From Colwellia sp. 12G3 (GTDB lineage: Bacteria; Pseudomonadota; Gammaproteobacteria; Enterobacterales; Alteromonadaceae): a stretch of 64,000 bases of DNA. The notes under the pieces are model-generated. The model was not told the origin of the DNA. It ran no database searches and saw only the letters and a program-made list of their open reading frames with translations. Of the stretch, positions 53,533 to 62,372 are shown one piece after another. The stretch is taken from positions 248,001 through 312,000 of the forward strand of contig NZ_PJAQ01000066.1 of assembly GCF_002836775.1 (NCBI RefSeq), given 5' to 3'. A program made the translations under genes and the position numbers. How positions within the stretch are numbered: the stretch's first letter is position 1; every line of letters starts with the position of its first letter.

Positions 53533-55638
53533 ATGGCAGATTTAGCTAAATACAGAAACATTGGTATCTTCGCTCACGTTGATGCTGGTAAAACCACAAC
53601 AACTGAACGTATCCTTAAACTTACCGGTCAGATCCATAAAACTGGTGAAGTACATGACGGCGAGTCTACGACTGACTTCATGGAACAAGAAGCTGAGCGC
53701 GGTATTACTATCCAGTCTGCTGCGGTAAGTTGTTTTTGGAACGATCACCGTTTTAATGTCATCGATACTCCTGGTCACGTTGATTTCACTGTTGAAGTAT
53801 ACCGTTCATTAAAAGTACTTGATGGCGGCGTTGGTGTTTTCTGTGGTTCTGGTGGTGTTGAGCCACAATCAGAAACTAACTGGCGTTATGCGAATGACTC
53901 AAAAGTTGCTCGTATCATCATGGTTAACAAATTAGACCGTTTAGGTGCTGATTTCTACCGTGTTTGTAAGCAAGTTAAAGACGTTTTAGGTGCTAACCCA
54001 TTAATCATGACTTTACCTATTGGTACTGAAGATGATTTTGTTGGTGTTGTTGACCTACTTTCTGAAAAAGCTTACATCTGGGATGACACAGGTCTTCCTG
54101 AAAACTTCACAATCACTGATATTCCTGCAGACATGGTAGAACAAGCTGCTGAGTACCGTGTGAAGTTAATTGAAACAGCTTTAGAAGTTGATGAAGACAT
54201 GTTAATGGAGTTCTTAGAAGGGGAAATGGTTCCTACTATAGAACAAATCAAAGCGTGTATCCGTGCTGGTACTCGTGATATGACTTTCTTCCCAACTTAC
54301 GGTGCATCTGCATTTAAAAACAAAGGTATTCAATTAATTCTTGATGCTGTTGTTGATTACTTGCCTTCACCTACCGATGTTAATCCTCAACCACTTACTG
54401 ATGAGTTTGGCGATGCTAATGGTGAATACGCAATTGTTTCTGCAGACGAAACATTCAAAGCGTTAGCATTCAAAATCACTGATGACCGTTTTGGTACATT
54501 AACTTTCGTACGTATCTATTCAGGTACATTGAAGAAAGGCGATACCATTCTTAATGCTGCAACAGGAAAAACTGAGCGTGTTGGTCGTATGTGTGAAATG
54601 CAAGCCGATGACCGTAACGAACTTACTTCAGCACAAGCTGGTGATATCATCGCAATTGTTGGTATGAAAGGTAACGTTCAGACAGGTCACACATTATGTG
54701 ATCCTAAACACCCTATCATCCTAGAAGCTATGGTATTCCCTAAGCCTGTAATTTCAATTTCTGTAACACCAAAAGATAAAGGTTCTACTGAGAAAATGGG
54801 TATTGCTATCGGTAAAATGGTTGCAGAAGATCCTACTTTTAAAGTTGAAACTGATGAAGATTCAGGTGAAACGATTTTATCTGGTATGGGTGAGCTTCAC
54901 TTAGATATCAAAGTAGATATTCTAAAACGTAGCTATGGTGTTGAATTACAAGTTGGTAAGCCACAAGTTGCTTATCGTGAAACTATCACGACTGCAATTG
55001 AAGATTCTTACACACATAAGAAACAATCTGGTGGTTCTGGTCAGTTCGGTAAAATTGATTACCGTATCAAGCCTGGCGAACCTGGTTCAGGTTTTGTATT
55101 TAGCTCTGTTGTTGTTGGTGGTAATGTACCAAAAGAATTCTTCCCAGCTATTGAAAAAGGCTTCAAAGGCATGATGGATACTGGTGTTCTTGCTGGTTTC
55201 CCTGTACTTGACGTTGAAATTGAATTATACGATGGTGGCTTCCATGCTGTCGATTCATCTGCTGTTGCATTTGAATTAGCTGCTCGTGGTGCTTTCCGTC
55301 AATCAATTCCAAAAGCTGGTGCACAGTTAATCGAACCTATCATGAAAGTTGATGTGTTTACTCCTGATGATCACGTTGGTGATGTTATTGGTGATTTAAA
55401 CCGTCGTCGTGGCATGATCGCAGGTCAAGAAGCGGGTGTTTCTGGTGTTCGTATTAAAGCTGACGTACCTCTTTCAGAAATGTTCGGTTACATCGGAACT
55501 TTACGTACAATGACATCAGGTCGTGGTCAATTCTCTATGGAATTCTCTCACTACATGCCTTGTCCTAATAACGTAGCTGAAACTGTAATTGCTGAAGTTA
55601 AAGCGGCTAAAATCGCTAAAGATGCTGCTAGAAAATAG
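53533..55638 (+). CDS. fusA: Elongation factor G, EF-G2 type
   Basis: The 701-residue protein has all EF-G domains: the G domain with [14 protein letters not shown] (P loop), [11 protein letters not shown] and NKLD; domain II ([13 protein letters not shown]); and domains III-V ending in [18 protein letters not shown]. The sequence style ([36 protein letters not shown]) is that of the second EF-G of Vibrio, Shewanella and Colwellia. It is not the str-operon EF-G, and rpsL, rpsG and tuf are absent. Its role may be in translocation or recycling and overlaps that of the main EF-G. A GTG-poor leader of 281 bp lies upstream. Its 3' tail is repeated downstream. Confidence 0.95.
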   Translation: MADLAKYRNIGIFAHVDAGKTTTTERILKLTGQIHKTGEVHDGESTTDFMEQEAERGITIQSAAVSCFWNDHRFNVIDTPGHVDFTVEVYRSLKVLDGGVGVFCGSGGVEPQSETNWRYANDSKVARIIMVNKLDRLGADFYRVCKQVKDVLGANPLIMTLPIGTEDDFVGVVDLLSEKAYIWDDTGLPENFTITDIPADMVEQAAEYRVKLIETALEVDEDMLMEFLEGEMVPTIEQIKACIRAGTRDMTFFPTYGASAFKNKGIQLILDAVVDYLPSPTDVNPQPLTDEFGDANGEYAIVSADETFKALAFKITDDRFGTLTFVRIYSGTLKKGDTILNAATGKTERVGRMCEMQADDRNELTSAQAGDIIAIVGMKGNVQTGHTLCDPKHPIILEAMVFPKPVISISVTPKDKGSTEKMGIAIGKMVAEDPTFKVETDEDSGETILSGMGELHLDIKVDILKRSYGVELQVGKPQVAYRETITTAIEDSYTHKKQSGGSGQFGKIDYRIKPGEPGSGFVFSSVVVGGNVPKEFFPAIEKGFKGMMDTGVLAGFPVLDVEIELYDGGFHAVDSSAVAFELAARGAFRQSIPKAGAQLIEPIMKVDVFTPDDHVGDVIGDLNRRRGMIAGQEAGVSGVRIKADVPLSEMFGYIGTLRTMTSGRGQFSMEFSHYMPCPNNVAETVIAEVKAAKIAKDAARK

Positions 55639-55659
55639 ATAAGCGTTAGTTATTTTGAT

Positions 55660-55686
55660 AAAAGCATGCTTCGGCATGCTTTTTTA
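55660..55686 (+). terminator. Terminator of EF-G2 (array copy 1)
   Basis: AAAAGCATGC-TTCG-GCATGCTTTT is a 10-bp stem with the very stable TTCG tetraloop and a T run, 21 bp after the stop codon. Confidence 0.95.
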
Positions 55687-55862
55687 TTGCCTGCAATTTG
55701 GCCATTATAATAGGAAGGCATGAAGAAATTCCAACGGAATTCTCCGCTAGCAATACAGGTGCCTTGTCCTATTAATGGTGTGAAACTGTAATTGCTGAAG
55801 TTAAAGCAGCTAAAATAGCTAAAGACGCAGCTAGAAAATAGATAAGCGTTAGTTATTTTGAT

Positions 55863-55889
55863 AAAAGTATGCTTCGGCATGCTTTTTTA
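55863..55889 (+). terminator. Terminator, array copy 2
   Basis: This is the same hairpin as copy 1 with one C to T change in the left arm, which leaves a G-U pair. It is 203 bp downstream. Confidence 0.9.
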
Positions 55890-56065
55890 TTGCCTGCAAT
55901 TTGGCCATTAGAATAGGAAGGCATGAAGAAATTCCAACGGAATTCTCCGCTAGCAATACAGGTGCCTTGTCCTATTAACGGTGTGAAACTGTAATTGCTG
56001 AAGTTAAAGCGGCTAAAATCGCTAAAGATGCTGCTAGAAAATAGATAAGCGTTAGTTATTTTGAT

Positions 56066-56092
56066 AAAAGCATGCTTCGGCATGCTTTTTTA
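56066..56092 (+). terminator. Terminator, array copy 3
   Basis: This hairpin is identical to copy 1, 406 bp downstream of it. Confidence 0.9.
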
Positions 56093-56277
56093 TTGCCTGC
56101 AATTTGGCCATTATAATAGGAAGGCATGAAGAAATTCCAACGGAATTCTCCGCTAGCAATACAGGTGCCTTGTCCTATTAACGGTGTGAAACTGTAATTG
56201 CTGAAGTTAAAGCAGCTAAAATAGCTAAAGACGCAGCTAGAAAGTAGAAAATAATTAGTCTCTAATTATTTTTTGAT

Positions 56278-56304
56278 AAAAGCATGCTTCGGCATGCTTT
56301 TTTA
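56278..56304 (+). terminator. Terminator, array copy 4
   Basis: This has the same hairpin as copy 1, but it is preceded by a different spacer (an AATAATTAG/CTAATTATT inverted repeat), so the phase is six bases off the 203-bp step. It may preserve the original downstream junction. Confidence 0.9.
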
Positions 56305-56364
56305 TTGCCTGCAATTCAGTAAAAATTATTTATTGTGCGGTCTTTTAATTAATAGTCATCGAGA

Positions 56365-57126
56365 TTAATTAAGTTGAAGGCCATGAGGCCAAAATCTTCG
56401 CCAACGGTGCAAAGTCACCAGAGGTAGGTAACTCTGCTTGTTTCGCTTTATTAACCGATGTAGTTGCCAATGTATAGGCGTTAGATGAATAACAATATTT
56501 AGATAGTTAGGAATATTGAAATAAGTAATATGATGATCTGGCCGTAACTGCTGTAATATCGTTAAACATAAGTTAATATCATGGTCACTTATATCAGGTA
56601 AGTTAATTGACAAACAGGCATGTGAATCTAACTTGCTTGTTAACACCTCAAGCTGATTTACGATGCAATCAAAACCAAACTCCTGAGACTGATAAACATC
56701 ACAAATAATCCAGTCGATATCGTCTGCATTTTGCTGGTCTAACCATGTCATGCCATCAGCACAGGTTATATCCATATCAACTTGTTCTGGATTGAAGTAT
56801 TGAGTAAAACTATCGATAACTTCTTGACTGTGATCAATCGTCTTTAACTTTATATCAGGTGATAAATGCTGTAAAAAACGGGTGAGGTTTCCACCACCCA
56901 AGCCTAGTTCAATGATGCGCGTTGGTCTAAATATCAGTAGAGGCAATAGCAGAGCAATTTGATGGGGTAATGTTAATTGCCAAGGTTTACGTTTGTGCAT
57001 AACACTTTGCACTACATCACTAAATGCCATCCAACGATAAGAGTCGTTTTCACTTACCGTTATTGCATCTTGTTGTTGGCTTAAATACACTAACCGCCCT
57101 TGGGCTAAATGTTTCGCTAACTGCAT
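56365..57126 (-). CDS. Spermidine-synthase-like SAM-dependent methyltransferase-fold protein
   Basis: The 253-residue protein has a Rossmann-type fold with RIIELGLGGGNLTRFL (motif I) near residues 90-105, KTIDHSQEVIDSF (acidic strand 2 end), ADGMTWL and DWIICDVYQS. This matches the spermidine-synthase/SpeE-like group. The polyamine-binding residues of true spermidine synthases are not obvious, so the activity is open. It is divergent from the FabY-like gene with 54 bp between the starts. Confidence 0.75.
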   Translation of the reverse strand: MQLAKHLAQGRLVYLSQQQDAITVSENDSYRWMAFSDVVQSVMHKRKPWQLTLPHQIALLLPLLIFRPTRIIELGLGGGNLTRFLQHLSPDIKLKTIDHSQEVIDSFTQYFNPEQVDMDITCADGMTWLDQQNADDIDWIICDVYQSQEFGFDCIVNQLEVLTSKLDSHACLSINLPDISDHDINLCLTILQQLRPDHHITYFNIPNYLNIVIHLTPIHWQLHRLIKRNKQSYLPLVTLHRWRRFWPHGLQLN

Positions 57127-57180
57127 AAGCCAATTCCTAAATTTACTATTAATAATATTGAATAAGCGTAAGGATAGCCA

Positions 57181-58077
57181 ATGAAAGTCTGCAGGTCACC
57201 AAAAACCGTTTTAGAGTTTGAGCAATATTACCAACTACGTTGGCAAATATTACGTCAGCCATGGGGACAAGTCTTAGGCAGTGAACGTGATAGCCTCGAG
57301 CAGGAAAGCCTTCATCGTATGATTATCGATGAAAATAACGAAGTACTCGCTGTGGGAAGACTAGAGAAATCTAGCCAGTTCAGCGGTCAAATACGCTTCA
57401 TGGCAGTCAGCGAAGAAGCACAAGGGCAAGGTCTTGGTCAGCAAATGATGAAATCCCTAGAGCTTCAAGCACAAAAGCTAGGTATTACTGATTTGACTTT
57501 GAATGCTCGAGCAAATGCTGTGATATTTTATCAGCGACTTGGTTATACCTTGCATGGTTTTTCACACCGATTGTTTGATGAAATTGAACATTTCTCCATG
57601 AGTAAAACGTTAGTCCCTTGTGATAATCATCAACAAAAATTATCAGTGGCACTACAAAATATTTGGCATGACACTATTCCGCTCAGTAAAGCGATGAACA
57701 TTAAAATTAGTTATTTTGATGGTAAAGAGCTTATTACACATTGTGAGGGCAGTTTTAATAAAAACCTGCATAACACTATGTTTGCTGGCAGTATTTATAC
57801 CTTGGCTACTTTATCAGGTTGGGGGTGGGTATATTTGCAGTTGCAACACTTACAACTTAAAGGAGATATTGTCTTAGCTAAGGCGAATATTGAATATCAT
57901 GCACCGATAACAGGCATGGGGTATGCAAAAGTTTGTACTGAATCAGTATCGGGTGACTTTACTCGATTAACCTTGGGAAAAAATGCGCGTATTAAGTTAA
58001 CAGCTCAGCTTTACAATGGTGATAAAGTTGCTGCTACCTTCACCGGAAGTTATGCGGTGTTAGCTCCAAAAGCCTAA
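57181..58077 (+). CDS. yiiD: FabY/YiiD-like bifunctional GNAT and thioesterase-fold protein
   Basis: The 298-residue protein has an N-terminal GNAT domain (residues 1-140, with IRFMAVSEEAQGQGLGQQMM as the acetyl-CoA loop). Its C-terminal YiiD_C hotdog domain covers residues 155-298 (NTMFAGSIYTLATLSGWGW, NIEYHAPITG). The layout is that of E. coli YiiD, also called FabY, which helps start fatty-acid synthesis when FabH is absent, reportedly through malonyl-ACP decarboxylation. The N-terminus CRSPKTVLEFEQYYQLRWQI matches that protein. It heads a plus-strand run of three genes. Confidence 0.88.
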   Translation: MKVCRSPKTVLEFEQYYQLRWQILRQPWGQVLGSERDSLEQESLHRMIIDENNEVLAVGRLEKSSQFSGQIRFMAVSEEAQGQGLGQQMMKSLELQAQKLGITDLTLNARANAVIFYQRLGYTLHGFSHRLFDEIEHFSMSKTLVPCDNHQQKLSVALQNIWHDTIPLSKAMNIKISYFDGKELITHCEGSFNKNLHNTMFAGSIYTLATLSGWGWVYLQLQHLQLKGDIVLAKANIEYHAPITGMGYAKVCTESVSGDFTRLTLGKNARIKLTAQLYNGDKVAATFTGSYAVLAPKA

Positions 58078-58154
58078 TGTAAGTTCTCAATTAGCGCTAA
58101 GCTAAACGAAAATATCAAGGCTAATATCAGCCATAACGTTAAAAGTGAGAAAAT

Positions 58155-58652
58155 ATGAAAAAGTATTATCTGTTAGTCGCAACGGTAGTTTTTGGACTAA
58201 CTGCTCAGTTATGCAGTTTGACCGCGCTTGCCGCGAGTGAAGAACAAAGTATAGCTAAAGTGTTAAATAGCTTTCATCAGGCGGCAGCAGATGCTCAAGC
58301 AAAACCTTACTTCGACTTATTTAGCGAAGAGGCCATTTTTCTTGGCACTGATGCTAGCGAGCGTTGGAGTAAAGAGGAATTTAAAGCCTTTGTGGTACCT
58401 TATTTTTCAAAAGGCACAGGCTGGCTCTATACTCCGACTGAACGAAACATCAGTTTAGTTAAAGAAGGGCAGGTAGCCTTTTTTGATGAATTATTATTCA
58501 GTGAAAGTTATGGTACTTGTCGTGGTTCAGGCGTATTGATAAAAACTAAGCAAGGCTGGAAAATATCCCAATACAATCTATCAATCCCTATGCCTAACGG
58601 CTTAGCTAAAGCACTTGTTAAACAGATAAAGTCTTTTGAGCAGCTTCAATAG
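58155..58652 (+). CDS. Exported NTF2/SnoaL-like protein
   Basis: The 165-residue protein has a signal peptide (residues 1-27, TALAA junction) and one NTF2-like domain: VLNSFHQAAADAQAKPYFDL, AIFLGTDASERWSKEEFKAF and the C-terminal strand GVLIKTKQGWKISQYNLSIP. Members often bind small molecules or serve as enzymes such as ketosteroid isomerase; none of that is certain here. It lies between the FabY-like and SDR-like genes on the same strand, five bases before the latter. Confidence 0.82.
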   Translation: MKKYYLLVATVVFGLTAQLCSLTALAASEEQSIAKVLNSFHQAAADAQAKPYFDLFSEEAIFLGTDASERWSKEEFKAFVVPYFSKGTGWLYTPTERNISLVKEGQVAFFDELLFSESYGTCRGSGVLIKTKQGWKISQYNLSIPMPNGLAKALVKQIKSFEQLQ

Positions 58653-58657
58653 AGAAA

Positions 58658-59569
58658 ATGAGAATAAACATGATGAGTAACGAAGTAAGCACTAAGGTAA
58701 TTGCCTCTGTAGGCATAGTTGGTTGTGGTTGGCTGGGCAGCGCATTAGCACATCAGTTGAAAGCACAAGGAGTAGCAGTACTCGCAACGAGAAGTAACAT
58801 TGAGAATACCGAACAATTGAAAAGCCAAGGCGTTGATACTGCGGTGTTATGCTTACCAGCAGATCAAGCGTTGTTAAATAGCCACCCCATTTTTAAACAA
58901 CAATGTTTAGTTATCGCTATTACGCCACAATTTAGGCAAGGTCGAGTTGACTATGCTGAGAAAGTAAAGCAGTTAGTTGAATCGGCTAAAGCTGGTAACT
59001 GCGTTGAACAGATTATTTTACTGAGCAGCAGTGCTATATATAACGGTTTATCAGGACAGGTTGATGAAGGTATTGAGTTAGATTTATCTGCAGATAAAGT
59101 GTCTGTATTAAATGATGCAGAGCAAGCGGTGCTAAATTTCAATGTAAATAGTGATATTGAGTCAAATGCTAACTTAGCTAAGAGAATTGCTTATGTACTC
59201 AGGTTATCTGGTTTAGTGGGACCAAATCGACACCCGGGCAAGTTTTTATTAAATGGCCGTATGCTCAAAAGTCCACAGGCTATTGTTAACTTAATTCATC
59301 AACATGATGCCATTGGTCTTATTCATGCATTGTTACAAAGTGACATCCAAGGTGGTATTTTTAATGGAGTTAGTTCAACTCAGGTAACTAAAAAGCAATA
59401 TTATCAAGCGGCAGCGATTGCCTTACAATTACCGGCACCTAGTTTTGAAGAGAGTAACTTGGCATCAGCGAGCGAACCAAAAATAGTCTCAGCTACAAAA
59501 ACACGTTCCGAATTAAATTACTCATTTGTTTATGATGATTTACTCAACTGGCTAGACCAAGATGAGTAA
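58658..59569 (+). CDS. YeeZ-like NAD(P)-binding epimerase-fold protein
   Basis: The 303-residue protein begins its core with SVGIVGCGWLGSALAHQLKA, an NAD(P)-binding GxGxxG loop. LLSSSAIYNG and LRLSGLVGPNRHPGKFLL follow, as in extended SDR proteins of the YeeZ group, which lack a clear YxxxK catalytic pair. The substrate is unknown. ATGs at 58670 and 58673 are alternative starts. It follows the NTF2-like gene by five bases, so it is probably translated from the same transcript. Confidence 0.8.
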   Translation: MRINMMSNEVSTKVIASVGIVGCGWLGSALAHQLKAQGVAVLATRSNIENTEQLKSQGVDTAVLCLPADQALLNSHPIFKQQCLVIAITPQFRQGRVDYAEKVKQLVESAKAGNCVEQIILLSSSAIYNGLSGQVDEGIELDLSADKVSVLNDAEQAVLNFNVNSDIESNANLAKRIAYVLRLSGLVGPNRHPGKFLLNGRMLKSPQAIVNLIHQHDAIGLIHALLQSDIQGGIFNGVSSTQVTKKQYYQAAAIALQLPAPSFEESNLASASEPKIVSATKTRSELNYSFVYDDLLNWLDQDE

Positions 59570-59606
59570 TTCCTTTTCTGATGTTTAAGTGATAATTTTC
59601 TTACGC

Positions 59607-59672
59607 GCCTATGCACCTGACTTAAGGGTGTCATCCTCGTGGTGTATTAATCAGGGCTCCAGTTTGTCAACG
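59607..59672 (+). repeat. Left arm of a dispersed repeat flanking dusC
   Basis: The sequence from GCCTATGCACCTGACTTAAG through GTGGTGTATTAATCAGGG to CTCCAG matches the reverse complement of 61253-61315 at roughly three quarters or more of positions. The two copies face each other around the 59822-61032 gene pair. It is non-coding. Confidence 0.75.
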
Positions 59673-59821
59673 TCATCTTTGATCAGATACTTCGAGTATG
59701 ACTTGTACAGTAAGACTCTGAGTTAACTACATAGGAATTTTTTCTTATATCAAAAGGATTAATATACTGGGCCACAGCGCTTTTGATATACTAGCGCTGA
59801 TATTTATTAAAGAGCAAACTT

Positions 59822-60100
59822 TTGAATTTATTCCCAACAAAATTTATAATTCGTCATCAAGCTAAACTACTGTTTCTTGTTGTATGGGGCCATGTCACTA
59901 TTTTGGATCTTTGTTATGTGACGTATGCAGGGCCAATCTTTTTCTGGCAAGAAAATTTACAGCCATTCACGTTATTTATTCATCTAACGGTAGCCTCTTT
60001 AACGTTAGCTTTTTATTATTTACTCATTAATGTCGCCACTCGTTTTCGGATAAATAAAACGGCTAAATCACTGAATTCTACAAAGGATACTTCACACTAA
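59822..60100 (+). CDS. Small membrane protein coupled to dusC
   Basis: The 92-residue protein starts with TTG at 59822. It has two hydrophobic helices (about residues 13-33 and 47-69, the latter FTLFIHLTVASLTLAFYYLL) and a polar, basic tail. Its stop overlaps the dusC start (TAATG), so the two are translationally coupled. I do not recognise the family. The TTG start and low similarity to known proteins leave some doubt, but the coupling argues for a real gene. Confidence 0.6.
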   Translation: MNLFPTKFIIRHQAKLLFLVVWGHVTILDLCYVTYAGPIFFWQENLQPFTLFIHLTVASLTLAFYYLLINVATRFRINKTAKSLNSTKDTSH

Positions 60101-61032
60101 TGCGCGTTGTACTTGCGCCTATGGAAGGCGTGCTAGATTACAGGATGCGTGAATTACTCACGCAAGTAGGTAGTTATGATCTCTGTGTTACTGAGTTTAT
60201 TCGTGTGGTTGACCAAGTGCTGCCAGAACGTGTTTTTCATCGATACTGCCCTGAATTAATTAATGCTAATGTTTACGGCAGCTGCACGAAAGCAGGCACC
60301 CCTGTTCGAGTACAGTTATTGGGACAATACCCTGAGTATATGGCTGAAAATGCCGCCAAAGTAATAGAGCTTGGTTCAAGTGGTATCGATTTAAACTTTG
60401 GCTGTCCCTCTAAAGCGGTTAATAAAAGTCGTGGTGGATCAATTTTATTAAAAGACCCCGAAAATCTTTATCAAATAATAAAAGCAGTTAAAGAAGCGGT
60501 ACCCAGCGACACCATTGTCAGTGCTAAAATTCGTTTGGGTTATGAAGACAAAACCCTTGCCATAGAAAATGCGCAAGCGGTTGAAGCTGCAGGTGCCAAT
60601 GAACTGACTGTACATGCCCGTACTAAAGTAGAAGGTTACAAACCACCAGCACATTGGCAGTGGATTGCTAAAATTAAAAATGCCATTAATATTCCCGTTA
60701 TCGCTAATGGAGAAATTTGGAATTTAGAAGATGCAGTTAAGTGTCGAGAAGTTTCTGGCTGTAAAGATATTATGGTTGGTCGTGGTGCCTTAACTATTCC
60801 TAATTTAGGACAAGTTATTAAACAAGAAAGCGATATTATGCCGTGGTTAGAAGTGCTGGCTATATTATCTGCCTATACAGAATTTGAAACTCACGGCGAC
60901 AAGAGCAAGTATTACTGTAATCGTATTAAGCAGTGGCTGAAGTATTTAAAAAATCATTATCCAGAAGCGGGTGATCTATTTGATGAAATAAGAAGGTTAA
61001 AAACAGCCGAAGATATTAAAGCTGCGTTTTAA
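60100..61032 (+). CDS. dusC: tRNA-dihydrouridine synthase C
   Basis: The 310-residue protein has the Dus TIM-barrel: LAPMEGVLDYRMRELL (FMN loop), VQLLGQYPEYMAENA, LNFGCPSKAVNKSRGGS with the catalytic Cys, KIRLGYED, LTVHARTKVEGY and VIANGEIW. The short linker after the barrel and the lack of the longer DusA/DusB tails fit DusC, which reduces U16 of tRNA in E. coli. A terminator follows. Confidence 0.93.
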   Translation: MRVVLAPMEGVLDYRMRELLTQVGSYDLCVTEFIRVVDQVLPERVFHRYCPELINANVYGSCTKAGTPVRVQLLGQYPEYMAENAAKVIELGSSGIDLNFGCPSKAVNKSRGGSILLKDPENLYQIIKAVKEAVPSDTIVSAKIRLGYEDKTLAIENAQAVEAAGANELTVHARTKVEGYKPPAHWQWIAKIKNAINIPVIANGEIWNLEDAVKCREVSGCKDIMVGRGALTIPNLGQVIKQESDIMPWLEVLAILSAYTEFETHGDKSKYYCNRIKQWLKYLKNHYPEAGDLFDEIRRLKTAEDIKAAF

Positions 61033-61049
61033 AAAGTAGAGAAAAATAG

Positions 61050-61084
61050 TTAAAAAGGGCGACATTTGTTGCCCTTTTTTCTAT
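61050..61084 (+). terminator. Terminator of dusC
   Basis: AAAAAGGGC and GCCCTTTTTT form a 9-bp stem with a 10-nt loop and a T tail, 20 bp after the stop codon. Confidence 0.9.
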
Positions 61085-61338
61085 TTATACCCGCAGTTCC
61101 TAGAACGAGTATATATTCCATTAATTTTTATGCCTATCAAGTTAACTCAGGATTTTGCTGTAAACGTCATCTTCTAAGTCTCTGATTAAAACGGAGCATG
61201 GATGCTTCTTATTAGACAATGCCGGACGCATATTGTCCTGATCCATCACTTTTAGAAGCTGGATCCCCCGATTAAGACACCACGGGGGTGACGTCCTTGA
61301 GCCAAGTGCATAGGCATGTTAATTTTTGAGTTCCAAGA
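61085..61338. repeat. Repeat-rich spacer between dusC and the LysR gene
   Basis: It contains, in order, an imperfect inverted repeat TATACCCG...CGAGTATA near 61086-61113, the third copy of the hairpin repeat (stem GACAAT at 61215-61220 with ATTGTC at 61232-61237), and at 61253-61315 the inverted partner of 59607-59672. The TATACCCG/CGAGTATA words also bound the repeat at 318-631, so the same lineage-specific repeat family is involved. No gene is present. Confidence 0.65.
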
Positions 61339-62238
61339 TTATCGAAAAGAATGACAGCGCTTAATTTCTTCTATCAGTGCGTTTGCCAACGGCGAAGCCA
61401 TGTTGCTTTTTGAAGAAATTAACATCACTGGGATTTTATAAAAGTATTTTTGGGGAAGAATCGACTTAAATAAGCCCTTATCAACCCAATAATTCGCATA
61501 GTGTTCTGGTAAATAACCAATAAACTCACCTGACAATATAAGGTGAGCTATGCCTTCGTCATTGTAGGCCGTCGCACTGTTTTGATAATTTAAGCCATCA
61601 TTTCTTACTTCTCTATCACGCATATAGTTACTGGTGATCACTTCAGCGGTTTCAAGCAGTCTAGTTACTTCTGACGGCTTACAGTCGAACAACGTGTGTC
61701 CTTGACCGCAATATAAATAGTTGGTTTCATTGTGTAGTGGATAATAATCTAAACCACGCAGGTGATGGCGACTCACTCCTAGGCCAACTAGCGAACGGCC
61801 ATTAGCTACCGATATTTCTACTTCACGTGCTTCACAGACATTAATATCAAACTGGAGGTTATCGCCTTTCGCTTTTAATGCTGAAATAACACGGGCAACA
61901 CCACAGCGCGGATCGCTGACAAAAGTATCAATAGTTGCAATAGTTACGCGACCTGAAAGTTCATTTTTCGAACTAGCAACGGTACTGGTAAATGCTTCAC
62001 ATTGTTGTAGTAACTCTAGCGATGCTTGATAAGTAACACGGCCTGTTTCTGTGAGCTCAAAACCACTTCTGCCACGGTTGCATAATTTGATACCTAAACG
62101 AACTTCTAAATCCGATAAATGGGCACTTATGGTAGAACGACCTATATTTAAACGGGACTCTGCCGCGGATAAACCACCACATTCAACAATGGCGACGAAA
62201 ATCCGGAGTAAACGTAAATCAACGTCATGAACTTGCAT
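61339..62238 (-). CDS. LysR-family regulator divergent from the hut genes
   Basis: The 299-residue protein has the LysR winged helix (CGGLSAAESRLNIGRSTISA) and an effector-binding domain. It is divergent from hutH with 134 bp between the starts, so it probably controls histidine degradation here. That would replace the GntR-type HutC known from other gammaproteobacteria. A TATGT-N9-ACATA dyad near 62295 in the spacer could be its site. Confidence 0.85.
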   Translation of the reverse strand: MQVHDVDLRLLRIFVAIVECGGLSAAESRLNIGRSTISAHLSDLEVRLGIKLCNRGRSGFELTETGRVTYQASLELLQQCEAFTSTVASSKNELSGRVTIATIDTFVSDPRCGVARVISALKAKGDNLQFDINVCEAREVEISVANGRSLVGLGVSRHHLRGLDYYPLHNETNYLYCGQGHTLFDCKPSEVTRLLETAEVITSNYMRDREVRNDGLNYQNSATAYNDEGIAHLILSGEFIGYLPEHYANYWVDKGLFKSILPQKYFYKIPVMLISSKSNMASPLANALIEEIKRCHSFR

Positions 62239-62372
62239 AGTTTTTAGTTGCCCTCTTTAGTTCGGTAAATCCGGAATGAATTATGGTTATTATGTATTTA
62301 TAAAACATATAGGGCAAGATAAAATAAGGGTATTAAGCTACATAAAACAACTAAATAATTAGGAGCATTAAG

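Larger units (their letters stand above)
55559..56304 (+). repeat. 203-bp tandem array made from the EF-G2 gene tail and terminator
   Basis: The end of the EF-G2 gene plus its terminator recurs at exact 203-bp steps; the same base of the AACTGTAATTG word lies at 55583, 55786, 55989 and 56192. Copies 1 and 3 share AAAGCGGCTAAAATCGC, copies 2 and 4 share AAAGCAGCTAAAATAGC, so the pattern is A-B-A-B: a 203-bp duplication followed by a 406-bp one. Between terminator and gene tail each spacer has CCATTA-AATAGGA-AGGCA opposed to TGCCTTGTCCTATTAA-GG, an inverted repeat whose right arm is derived from EF-G2. Copies 2-4 are frameshifted and cannot be translated as EF-G tails. Confidence 0.93.

Noticed and set aside
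55650-56083. Two near-identical 76-codon minus-strand frames.
   Set aside because: They are antisense readings of the EF-G2 tail repeats and run across its terminators; their similarity only reflects the tandem array.
55559-56304. The regular 203-bp array was considered as a CRISPR-like or iteron structure.
   Set aside because: The unit is a gene tail plus terminator, without short repeats and unique spacers, and without cas or rep genes nearby.
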